Source of the DNA: Chlorokybus atmophyticus
Taxonomy: Eukaryota; Streptophyta; Chlorokybophyceae; Chlorokybales; Chlorokybaceae
Assembly (NCBI GenBank): GCA_009103225.1
Contig: RHPI01000797.1
Span: 280,705 to 344,704 of the forward strand
DNA length: 64,000 nt
Direction of reading: 5' to 3'
Positions 1-10,400 of the stretch are shown one piece after another. A model generated the notes under the pieces. The model saw nothing but the letters and a program-made list of their open reading frames with translations, did not search any database and was not told the origin of the DNA. Numbering within the stretch: position 1 is the stretch's first letter; each line of letters starts with the position of its first letter. Position numbers and translations under genes: made by a program.

Positions 1-1021
1 AATTGAAACTACCTCCTTGAATAACTTCACACAACAAAAGACAATAGCAAAATGTATGAAGTTCTGGCCATTGCAGTACTTATCATCTTCGAGCAATGCA
101 AGCAATACAATCTTGCAACTTCCAGCATTTCTCACACGGGCACGAGCCAACTGGTTGGTTCATCACCACACAATAGACTACTATGCAAAAAGCCTCGCGC
201 AATGGGTTGTGGCTCTGATAGAGACATCCACTACACTTGGACTGGCAACTTTTTGCAACAAACAAAAAGTACAGGAGTGGAACTTCTGAGTTGTCCACGA
301 AGAGTTAAAACATCAACCTTTACAAGCAGTTACTATTAATAACATGCCGCATACCGTTGCCCAGCAAAAGACGCTGCTGCTGCTCATTCCCTATTGTACA
401 TACAATACACAGTATACAATATTAACACTAGCCCTAACCACTCCGGTGGTTGCATGGCTTATGGTGTAGACTATCGCCATCTGAACGCCGCAGAACTGCA
501 CCATGTAGCTGGGAAGGAGTGCTGGCAACCAACTGCCATCTGATGGCAGTCTGCTGCAACAACCCTTCCAGGGTATGCAACCAAACCTAACGGTGCATAC
601 CTTCAACATAACACCGGGACACATGATTCTGATGTTGTCATAGCCGGGCGTGCTCTGGTGGTTGCATGCCATTGTGCATGACCGTGCTGGAAGGCGGATG
701 CTGTGTGCGCTCTGGTTGTCCGGGCAAGGACAGTGGTGATGGCGGCTGCGTGTGTGCGAGTGAAGGTGGAAAAACCTGCTGCTGTAAATTATCATGTACC
801 CCATCTCCTGCCAGGGGAGGGTCCACTTTGGCTACAAACGAGAGATTGCCTTTGAGAGGAGACTCTGACATGGTGCCATCTTCTCCTTTCCTTCGCCTCT
901 TGCCTGAAAGCCAGAAACAATATCAACTTACACAGACAGCAAGGAACTTTGGCTGTTACAGCCACAGCTTTTCGTGTGAGCGACTTGAGGACCAAAACAA
1001 CTGAAGCCAACCGGCGTAACT

Positions 1022-3347
1022 TTAACCAGTGATCAAGCTAATGAGCAAGGTTGGTGTTACTAAAACTTGCACATGCACTGCCCTATACATGGACAAACCT
1101 GTGCAGCGGTTGGCGCCTTTTTGAATAAGAACGCCTGTGGCCTTGGCCTGCTCAGCGACACGATAGGCTTCAGCAGCCTCCTCAGGCGTCACAAACCAAC
1201 CGAGGTTGTACAACTTGTTTTGGGACCAGATCTGCGCCGTCCATTTCTGCTTTGCCTTATTGAAGGACGTCCCTTTGTACTTGGGACCATTGGCGGTAGC
1301 GCTGGCAGACTGCTTTGATGCTGATGCAAACCACAGATTTGAACAGTTGTAACAAACACCACAGTTGCAGACAGAATGCATAATGATGACATACCTTTGG
1401 ACTCTCTTCTTCCTGCCGGCTTTTTCCCAGGCTCTTGAGCTGTTTTGGCAGGCTTCGCACTGCAGAAAGCAGTTGTATCATTCATGCAGCATGGTGGCCA
1501 CAAGTGACGCAAGTCAAGTTGCATAAACCATAGCAATCGGAGCATACCTAGGGCGGTCGAATCTGTGACTTGGTGAAGATTGTTGTGATGCGGCAGAGGG
1601 CGCCTCTGCTGCTGCCGCCTGCGCAATCCTTTCTTCTTTTGCATGCAAGTCTCTCGCTAGCATGCCTACCCGAGACCGCTTTGCAACTGGCACCTGTGTC
1701 AGCGATGTATTAAGTGGAAGTGAACAAGCCGTTGCACCGACACCTGAGCACACCTCAATGTGTACCTGTACAGGAGATGGCTCAGCAGCAGCACCATTGG
1801 CTTTGGGTTCCATTGCCTGCGGTGATGATGCCTGCGGTGCGTGCGTGCTTTCACACGTGCTGCGCAGCCCTGCATACACTGAAGGCACGCCTACCGCGGG
1901 CTCTGCTGTGACATGAGCCACAGCAGTGGCATCCACAGCGGTGCGCTTTGCAAGCTCCTGCACAAGACGCATGAACTGAGTCACCACCATTCCACGCGCC
2001 GTCACAATGAGATGCTTTGCTGTCTGCTCAGTTTGGATCTGCGCAGCATGCATCTGCTATAGATGACAATTGTCATTGTGACGCGTGAAGTAGATAGTGT
2101 GTTATGCATGTGGCGATGTACATAACCCTCAAACCTGCAGCAGGTTGTTGTTGTCCTGTTGCAAGGCGCGCTTCTCGGCCTGCAACTGCTGCAGCTGTTG
2201 GTGTGCAGCCTGCAGCAGCTTGCTTGTTGCCGCGTGCGCAACGGTCATAGCTTGCAGCGCTCTCTCTGCTGCTTTCTTGTCCGCAAGCAATGCTGTAACC
2301 TGTTGCACGCTGAAGTTCATTGGAATAGTGTAGAGTCTTTGCATTGGGCAAGGCGGGCAGCAGCGACAGCAATGTAGCTGAACTTGGCGTGTGCATGCGC
2401 AAACCGGGGAGAAAGCAGTCATGAAGTGCACCTCTTGTTGTGCATTATGGAGCTCCGCTTCCAACTGCGCTAACGAGAAGCCAGCCTGCTGCCAATGACA
2501 AATGAGAACACCCTCGCACACGTATGCACTCACAACACTGTACCATTACTCACTGCCTGTGCCTAACTTGATACACTTGACGACTAGCAAACATGCATGC
2601 ACATGCGGAACATGCATACACAACGACGCAGTGTGCTTACCAATTGGCCCAATTCGGTAGTTGTAATCAATACTCAACAAATGGAGAGCAACGAAGAAAT
2701 GAGACTACGAGATACCACAATCTAAACCAAAAAAAATATAAGGCATGATGGCGGCAGCGGCCACCAACAGGGACAACACGTGTCAAACTACAAGCGATGT
2801 TCTGACTGAACGCTGACCAATATCAAGCCTCAGCGAGATGCTCAGCAGTAGTAAACTGACAAGATGGCTCCGAGGTGATAGAGCAACAGGCACTCGCAAC
2901 GCTCCAAAAGTCAGTTTTCACCCTTAGAAGTATAGCATTACCACAGCAATAATCTTGTTGTCAGCTCCTGTAGCTCAAGATTGCTACAATACATAAGCAC
3001 CAAAACATAAGGCGACATCTTCAAGCACCACGAAGCCGCAGCATGTGCTCAACACAGTAGGTGCAACTTTATCGACAGCTCACTTTGTTGCCGCCTAGCT
3101 GCTCATAGCAGCATGCGGCAGCGGGCGTATGCCACTAACATTCAGGGGCAGAATGAACGCAGGCTTACTGCAAGCTCCATACTTTGAGGAAGTAACAAGA
3201 AGCAAGTAACAAGTTCTACTCATGTTACATCAGCATTGTGCTGTTTGGTGATCCAATGCTTACCGACGGGTTTTCAGCGTCGTCAGCCATGTCGGCAGCT
3301 CCGGCTGCAGCAGCAGCTGCTGCGGCGCTGCGCCCCTCGGCCAGCAT
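1022..3347 (-). CDS. AP2-domain transcription factor (6 exons, about 390 aa)
   Basis: This is a plant-type AP2/ERF DNA-binding protein, presumably a nuclear transcription factor. Coding exons (written high to low) are 3347-3264, 2485-2432, 2299-2135, 2053-1548, 1459-1395 and 1320-1022; their phases agree and give 390 codons. The start is the ATG at 3347, followed by an Ala run. Exons 2-3 encode a Gln/Ala/Leu-rich probable coiled coil. The long fourth exon is low-complexity (Ser, Pro, Ala). Exon 5 is Lys/Arg-rich (AKTAQEPGKKPAGRRE), nuclear-signal-like. The AP2 domain lies at about residues 305-350: YKGTSFNKAKQKW, AQIWSQ, LGWFVTPEEAAEAYRVA. The tail after NRCTG looks non-conserved. A GTTTGT donor there (about 1110) could instead splice to exons below 1,010, so the C-terminus is uncertain. 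The gene is head-to-head with DPH3, 343 bp apart. Confidence 0.75.
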
Positions 3348-3690
3348 CCTCTCTGCCCAAGGTTTAGGGTCCAGAGTTTAGGTTTAGTGCTGAGTTAAGG
3401 CCGGGTTTAAGGTTTACTCTCTCTGTTAGTGTAGCTTTAGGTAACAACGCTACTGTAACGTGCGTCTTTGAAACAACTGTCCGGCGAAACTACGGCTGTT
3501 CACCTTCGTTTATTAGTTGCGGCCTAACGTCTGTGTTATGCGTTAGGTTCTGGAATTGTGTTAAGGTAGCGGTGGCGGCGGCGGCAGCGGTGCCTGAGCA
3601 GGCGGCGGACGCTGTGTGGGCGCTGGATTTGACGGGAGATTTGTAAGCAAACGCTGCGTAGGCGAGGAGGTCGACCGGTGGCGTTGCACG
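3348..3690. promoter_or_regulatory. Shared upstream region of AP2 gene and DPH3
   Basis: Only 343 bp separate the start codons of two divergent genes, so both promoters and 5' UTRs must sit here. The AP2 side carries several TTTAG/TTTAGGG-like words. No clear TATA box is seen on either strand. That this is a bidirectional promoter is an inference from layout. Confidence 0.5.
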
Positions 3691-4375
3691 ATGTCGTACG
3701 ATGAGGTTGAGATTGAGGACATGGAGTGGGATGACGCAAGGCAGGCGTTCACGTACCCTTGCCCATGCGGAGACCTCTTTCAAATCACCAAAGTAAGCAG
3801 CTTGCCGGGAAGACTTGTAACAAGTTGAGGTTTGCTTGCAGGGCTCAAGCGGTACTATTGTCTGACTTTTGCTTAGCAGTGCAGCTCACCTCAGCTCAAG
3901 CGTTGGTAGCAGCAGAGTGCCTTCCCTGTTGAGCGTTCCGAATAGCAGCTTACCTGATTGCGAACAATTGTAAAGTCGGTTGTGCTGAGGTTACAGCCTT
4001 GCATGCAGTTGGCTAACGTAGTTCGTCAAGTGGTGCATTGCTGTGACTTTTGCAGGGAATTGCCTTGACATGTTGGTATGCTGAGTTGATACATCTCTTG
4101 TACAGTCACTAACAAGCCAATATCCACAGGAAGAGTTGAGAGCTGGCGAAGAGATTGCCCGGTGTCCGAGCTGCACACTTTACATCACAGTCATCTACAA
4201 TCCGGTACGTGCAGTACCTTGAGACCAGTTGCTGTGTGTTGCAGTGCTGCTAGCATGCTTCTGCTTAGCAGCATACCATGTGCTGAGTGCGCTGTGCTCT
4301 CTGTTGCAGGAGGACTTTGATGATGAGCCTTCTGTCAAAGCTAACCAACCGCCGCCAGCTATTGCTGTTCACTAA
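3691..4375 (+). CDS. DPH3: Diphthamide biosynthesis protein 3 (CSL zinc finger), 80 aa, 3 exons
   Basis: DPH3 is the small iron/zinc-binding electron donor for the first step of diphthamide synthesis on elongation factor 2. It works with DPH1/DPH2 in the cytosol and is also linked to Elongator. Exons 3691-3792, 4130-4204 and 4310-4375 join in phase 0 to give 80 residues, the usual family length. The start [14 protein letters not shown] is typical of the family. The metal ligands are all present: Cys24 and Cys26 in PCPCGD, and Cys46 and Cys49 in RCPSC, followed by the conserved LYITVIYNP strand. Both introns are standard GTAAG/GTACG-AG. The first ATG is the only reasonable start. It is head-to-head with the AP2 gene. 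Confidence 0.95.
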
Positions 4376-4500
4376 TAACTGGCTTTGCTGAGTTGGTGTC
4401 AATACTTCAGAGTTAGGGTTAGATGCTGGGATGTTCAGTTTTGGCGAGAGTAACGCAGTGAGTGGCGTGATTGACAGAGGGTAGTTCATAGACTGAGTAC

Positions 4501-4873
4501 TGTTGAGAGTGCGTGTACTTTTGGTTTGCTGTTGTTGTGACCATATACTGTCGTGGTTTAGATATAAGATGCCTTGTTCTGCTGTTCTAGTAGCCAGGAG
4601 ACGGGCAGTTGAGTCAGGCTGGGACGTGCATTTCACTTGCGCGTAGTAGTTTATACCAAAATTAGAGTTGCAGGTCAAACTGGAAATGGGTGTTGAGAGT
4701 GCGTCTACTTTTGGTTTGCTAGTTGTTGTGACCATACACTGTCGTGGTTTAGATAATATGCCTTGTTCTGCTGTTCTAGTAGCCAGAAGACGGGTAGTTG
4801 AGGCAGGCTGGGACGTGCATGTCACTTGCGCGTAGTAGTTTATACCAAAATTAGAGTTGCAGGTTAAACTGGA
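4501..4873. repeat. Tandem duplication, two copies of about 184 bp at a 190-bp period
   Basis: Copies at 4501-4684 and 4691-4873 match apart from scattered substitutions and small indels (for example ATATACTG/ATACACTG and CAGGAGACGGGCAG/CAGAAGACGGGTAG). They lie just past the DPH3 stop, probably in its 3' UTR or flank. A long minus-strand open frame through the repeat is treated as chance. Confidence 0.9.
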
Positions 4874-5511
4874 TTTGGGGAATTCAAGGGTTGCAAACGG
4901 ATACGATGAGGATGAGAAAAGACAATAAGTGAGATTGGTTTGATGGTTTGCGAGTTGTGTGATACAAGTCAATGTGCGATGGGGCATTTGTAGCTGTTGT
5001 TTTCAGCTCGCTGGCATGCATTGGTACTCAGAAATAGTTCTGTCTTAATATATATTATTGCAACATCAAGTTTACTAAACAAATTGGAGGCTCATTGTGG
5101 CTGCACATGCATTAGCAGCGTTGTTCTGATCATGAATCTTATCTGCAATGGTTACAACTTGGCAGGCGCTAGCAAGTGCATTATATACCTCTCACTCTAT
5201 GAACATATGTACGTGGATGTCTATATCACCCCACTGAAAGTGTTGATTACTATTCGGCTGCGAAACCGCTGATGCATGTGATGTGTCAGGACATTTGCAT
5301 CAAACATACAGACAGGGTGCTCACAGGAAAGATGTAGGTAGCATTCAAGTTGTCAAACAGCCAAATATACTAAGTTGTTGCCGTACATACAACGGAACAC
5401 ACTATGAACATGGAGCATGAATACGAACAGCAGCAACCACATCTAGTTGACAACAGCGACCTCAATCAAACAGCCCTGCAAACACAAGTTTGAGTCTGAT
5501 TCCTAATAAGT
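4874..5511. other. Intergenic stretch between DPH3 and the VOC gene 3' ends
   Basis: No coding exon is recognised. DPH3 (+) and the VOC gene (-) converge here, so the stretch should hold both 3' ends. It is relatively AT-rich with no clear repeats. Confidence 0.5.
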
Positions 5512-6588
5512 CTAGCTGCTGGCGACATTGTTCTGGGGCTCCCCGTGCATGACGCTGCCGATGCGGATGGAAACGCCGTTGAGGTCGCGTACATACCCGC
5601 AGCGCTGACCCCACTTCTTGTCCTCGAGTGGCGCCACCGCAATGGCCCCAGCATTCACCGCGCGCTGATACAGACCCTCCACATCCTCACTCACCAAACT
5701 GAAACAGGGGAAGATAGTCAACCAAGCGCACACACACGCACAGGCACAGAGGCAGCGAAAGCCCTTACTTGAGCTCAACGTTGGGAGGGCGTTGTTGGAC
5801 ATCCTGGTGCTGGATGCCGCCGGCAAGGGTGGCCTCGCGCTGCTCGAATGGCGTGAATGCGATGGTGGTCTCACCTGAGTCCACTGTCCACAGACATCCA
5901 GAGGATAAGCATGCGCCGGCTGCAATGCACTTGTGCAACGACAACAACGATTACTCGCGCCACCTCGTTGCTTGAGTGCACAAACATGGCCTCTCTGTCT
6001 GTGGAGCATGCAGTTATGTGCATGCATGGCACTGTGGCTGCATGCGTGCACACTATCTTTCTTCAAATTGCACGAATGCACATAAGCGTGCCTTTCAGCC
6101 AGTAAGCATGCATGCAGTCACTCAACAGGCACAACAGGACGCGAAAGAGTCACCACCGCAAGTACGAGGGCATGCAATAGGACAGAGCAACTGCGCTGTT
6201 TCTTGCGTCTGATGAGCCCGTAAATTACTTGACATCAGATACTGGAGCTAGTCTGCATGCGAAGCGGGAATACTCATCAAGCGTCACACTTACGTTCTCC
6301 CCACATGCGTTTGGGGTCCATGAACTTGGTCTTCATGCCAAAGGCCTGGTTGTAGAACTCCAAGGACGCCTCCACGTTCTCTGTGTAAATAATGGTGTAG
6401 CCATACTTGGCCTGTGGCGCCGCCATGCTGCCGCTGTTCCTTCCGGACGAAGAGGTTGATGACGACAAGGAGGCAGACACTGTGGAGTACCGTAACCTCA
6501 AAGGCTTCACCGCCGCCCTGCCTAAGACCAACCGCAATCCCTGTGGCCTGAAGGCGACTGTGCCGACGGCGGCGACCGAGGAGAGCAT
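5512..6588 (-). CDS. VOC-fold (glyoxalase/bleomycin-resistance-like) protein, organelle-targeted, 198 aa
   Basis: Exons 6588-6294, 5883-5769 and 5698-5512 join in phase into 198 residues. The first ~58 residues are rich in Ala, Ser, Arg and Leu and lack acidic residues, which suggests a plastid or mitochondrial transit peptide. The mature part is one vicinal-oxygen-chelate unit: a first half with YTIIYTENVEASLEFYNQAFG and MWGELDSGETTIAF, and a second half with LVSEDVEGLYQRAVNAGAI and CGYVRDLNGVSIRIG. This pattern is typical of stand-alone VOC proteins related to glyoxalase I. The substrate cannot be read from sequence, and I do not see a full set of glyoxalase I metal ligands, so lactoylglutathione lyase activity should not be assumed. 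The donor is GTAAGT after exon 1 and GTAAGG after exon 2. Confidence 0.85.
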
Positions 6589-7440
6589 TTAGGAGAACAG
6601 TAACAGCGTTGACAAGCTTTGCAGGTGAAGTCCCCACCCAAGCCCAACTGGAAGTGCGGAAAGCGTTTGGGACTTTAGCCGATGTGGCAAGATCATAGTT
6701 AAGCGCTCCTCCGCCAAAACGTAACTAGCAGTTGTGATATGCGAACTGTTTGCTAGTCATGTGGTTGAAATATTTGAATATCTGACAACCTTACAATTAG
6801 TGGCTAACCTGAACCGTGGTCGACGTGGCAATGAAGGATCTCCCGCCTCCTTTGCGGCGTCAGCGTTGTCGACAGCGCTGCGTCACGGTAACGCTACATC
6901 GCACCGGCGTTCCGGCACCAACGCTTTCAGCACCGAACCAGCCCCTTCGAGTTGCTTGCGCCGTCGATCTCAAGGCTGCACCATTTGACGGTGACACATT
7001 TGCCACCTGCCCCAGTGCTGTCTTTCACCTCTTTGCAGCTACTTTGCGATTTTTCTGTATGTTACCGTTGCCGCCTCTTTCAAATCTGCTGCCCGGGTGC
7101 AGAGCTTCTGTTCGCGTAATCCGCCCTTCTGCAGTGATTACTGCCACATTACACTGCGCGGCGCCTAGGCGGAAAGCTTTCAATTGTCACACGTGCCAAT
7201 GCTATTTTCTTCCCGGCTTTTGGTTTTTGCGGTTTTGCTGCTTAGGGCTTAGCGGTTTGCTGCTTGTCCTGGGCGGCAGCGGCGGTGGCGGCTGCAGGAA
7301 GGGCGGCAGGGCGTTCTGTTGGGTGTTGTGGGGCTGTGTGTTGGAGCGTTGCAGTTTGCTGGTCGAGTTTCGTGTGAACGAGGGCGCTGGCCGATGGGCT
7401 GAGGGAAAGCAAGGACAGGGAGACCTAGCTTACGTGCACA
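6589..7440. promoter_or_regulatory. Region between the divergent VOC and MUN/C2 genes
   Basis: 852 bp separate the VOC start codon (-) and the ATG of the MUN/C2 gene (+). A plus-strand open frame of about 200 codons covers most of it, but it is Cys/Arg/Gly-rich and resembles no family, so I read it as 5' UTR and promoter DNA. Confidence 0.4.
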
Positions 7441-10400
7441 ATGCCGGAGTCATGGGTGAGCACATCACCACTTGTGCAAGCACTATTATAGTTGGAAAGC
7501 TCTCAACACTCACAAGTAGGACAAGCAACGAGACAGCTGTTACGGTCCTCTTGATAGATGTATTGTTTGCTTGCGCTGCTGTAATTAGGCATGCTAGACG
7601 CCAAATGAGCTGTTGCGGAATGTGCTACAAGTTGCTACTTGATACAACACACATCTACGATAGGTAATCTGGTTCGTCCCTCCAAGTAGGGTTGCACTTG
7701 TAGTTTGCACACTCTGTTTCAAGGTTTGGACTGTGCTAGGCTGTCTGAGAAGGGAGGCAAGTTCGGATGACGCCCTTATGTCGTCGTTGCGTCGAGTGTT
7801 TGCAACAGTGTTTGCAACACATATCGTACTATCAGAGTTCTGTAGTTGCGTTGAACGATGGGTTCACCTTCACCATGATGTACCTCAGATCTATGTTTGT
7901 GTTGAAAACAGATCATCTAGTCTTACAAGCATGTAGTCACGGTGTTGCACGAGCTGTCAGTGCATGCATGTTAGCTTCACTCATAGCAGGCGTATTGTAG
8001 CGGACGTGAAGCTTACCGATAACGATGATTGTGTTGCTGCTGAAGCTTGGGTTTTGCACGCCAGTTGGTATTTATGTGACAGCTAATTGGTAGAGAGCAC
8101 ATGCACTTGTCTGGTTACATACTTGTGTAGGTAGGTTTAAAAGTCATTCCAGCAAGTCGTTGTTTAGACCTCCTGTGCACTGTGAGTTCAATGCAGCAGT
8201 TACAGCAATGCACCACACGTAGTGAGGTCATTGACGTGTTGCTTATGCCTTGATGCAGAGCGGGTATCCAACACTTGTACACGAGGCGCCCTCCCATGTA
8301 TCGCGCCCATCATCAGCCAAAGCGGTGAGCACCAGACTTTGAGCAGCGTGTACGTATTCTGGCGGTTGATTGCACGCATCAGTTGAACAACATTTGCAGT
8401 GCTCGCAGGCGCCAGAGCTCCCACTGCCCCCAGCAGGCGACGCAGAGCGTGCTCGACCGGGTACTGGTTCTGCATGGGGTGACAGGGGAGCAGCCCATCA
8501 TGCTCGGCGGCGCTCAACTGTAAGCACAGAGATACCAGCAGCATAATTGAGTGCCTGCATGAATGCATGCACTGCTCGTTCGACTCAAGCACAAAACTTG
8601 ATTGAGTGCTGGTGACATGTCAGTCAATATTACTGCGGGCAGTTCCTTGCTTGTGAATTAGACAGCGTTGTCATTGCCACTTGTTTTATATGCGTGCATG
8701 GACATCATGAACAGCGGTCTGCTTGTAGGCTGATGCAAGGTGGCCAAGCACAGCTCCTTCAGCCCCACCCATGCCACATGCCGAGGGACTAGATGGCGCT
8801 ACCATTACGCGGCCACAATCAACCAGTAGCTTAGCTTACAGGTAACCTGGTGCTTGCAATCATTGTGATGTGGCAGATCGTAATATCTACATTATCTGCA
8901 GTGATAGGGGAGAAAGTCCGAGCACTTCAGCACGGCATTATCCTAGGATGAGCGATGAAGACCGACAGCCATCCACACAAGCAATGCCAGCAAAGTATGC
9001 ACGTTGTAGTATCCGTGGCTCCCCTCTTTGTTCCTAGCGCATCTTCGTGTGGTATGCATGGGTGTGGCGGCTGATATTGACTAATTACAGGTTGGACCTG
9101 GCATGGCCAACGATGGTAGCATATGACGCAGCGCTGCGCCTGTGCTTGTATGCCAAGGCAAAGGATCCTCAACCACAAGAACCTGATCAGTTGTTACATA
9201 ATGGTGGCGAGCTCTTGCGTTCTGCGTTTGGGTAGGCAACGTTTGCAGTGTTGTGTGAGATGATGTCACTTGCCGTGGGCATGGGCGGTTGTTCTTGTTG
9301 CATATCGCTGAAACCAAGTGCAGGTTGCAGGAGTATCTGCTGCAACCAGGGGGAGGCAATGCTGTCCAAGGCAATGTGGCACCTTCAGCACCACTAATGT
9401 TCAGCGGAAGCATTGTGGAGACTGGTCAAAAGGAAGAGACAGACAAGTGCAAGTTGCGGGTTCAGGTCAGCTTTTGATGACTAAAAAGAGACAAATCCGC
9501 CGCATAGAAAGCAGCGCTGTAACGTTTGCATGGTTGATTGGATAGATACGCAAGGCCAAAGGTTTTGTGCGAGGCAAGGACCGTCTGCGCCAGCTGCTTG
9601 GTGACAGCGAAGCAGGCCAAGCTGGCCTGGTGTGCCTGCTGAGGTTGAAAGGGTCGCATGCTGAGAAGCCGTTGCGAACACAACCTGGCAGTGGGGAGAC
9701 AGTTATCCTGTAAGGAAGCTGCAGTATATCTGATCCATGACAAGTACAACTGTCTGCAGTACTATTGGTTCATTTGCTGATCATCGTTGTTGGCAAAACA
9801 GGGAGCTCACAGACAGTGAGAAGGGCGAGGAGTTGCACATACATGTTCAAGACAGCAAGAGCAGAGCGTGTGGTTCCATCCGCATCTCGTTGGAAACACT
9901 CGATGCGCCAAAGGCAAGTCGACTATGTCAATGCAGCAGCAAACTATTCAATGGAGCCTTGTGGACCCTCAGTGCAAAGCCTGATGCACACTTTGTGCAC
10001 GCACAGGACAGGCAATGGTTTGACGTGCTGGACGAGAAGCATCAACCAGCAGGGAAGCTGCAGATATCGTTGTTTCTGCAACGGGTTCCCGTGGTCACAT
10101 CTGAGGGTTCCGGAAGCTCTTCAGACGAGGTTGAAAACGCTGTCATCACTGAGGCAACCGCCTTCAACGTAGTGCTCGCCGCAGCATTTCATGCCAGCGG
10201 CCTGCGCCAACGCCAACTGGAGCTGCAGAGCCCGTGGAGTTGGCTCGTTTATGAGTTCATCAGCTGTTATGACGTGAGCGACGCCCATTTCCGATTGCGG
10301 TGAGAGCTGAGAAGGGTTTGGGTCAACATTGCAATGGTTGTGATTATGGTTACATGCTGGCCCGTGCTGCTTGGAGTGTTCCTGTGTCCATGTGGGTTGA

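Noticed and set aside
3358-3420. Interstitial telomere repeat
   Set aside because: Only one TTTAGGG-like unit and scattered TTTAG words are present, with no tandem array.
4265-4987. 240-codon minus-strand open frame
   Set aside because: It lies across the DPH3 last exon and a tandem duplication; its internal protein repeat just mirrors the DNA repeat.
6816-7667. 283-codon plus-strand open frame upstream of the MUN/C2 gene
   Set aside because: Composition is Cys/Arg/Gly-rich with no family signal, and the MPESW start exon with a GTGAGC donor lies in another frame inside it.
8200-8592. Long minus-strand open frame (about 130 codons) overlapping MUN/C2 exon 2
   Set aside because: The plus-strand exon 8400-8519 has good splice sites and fits phase with exons 1 and 3; the minus frame has no supporting partners and matches no family.
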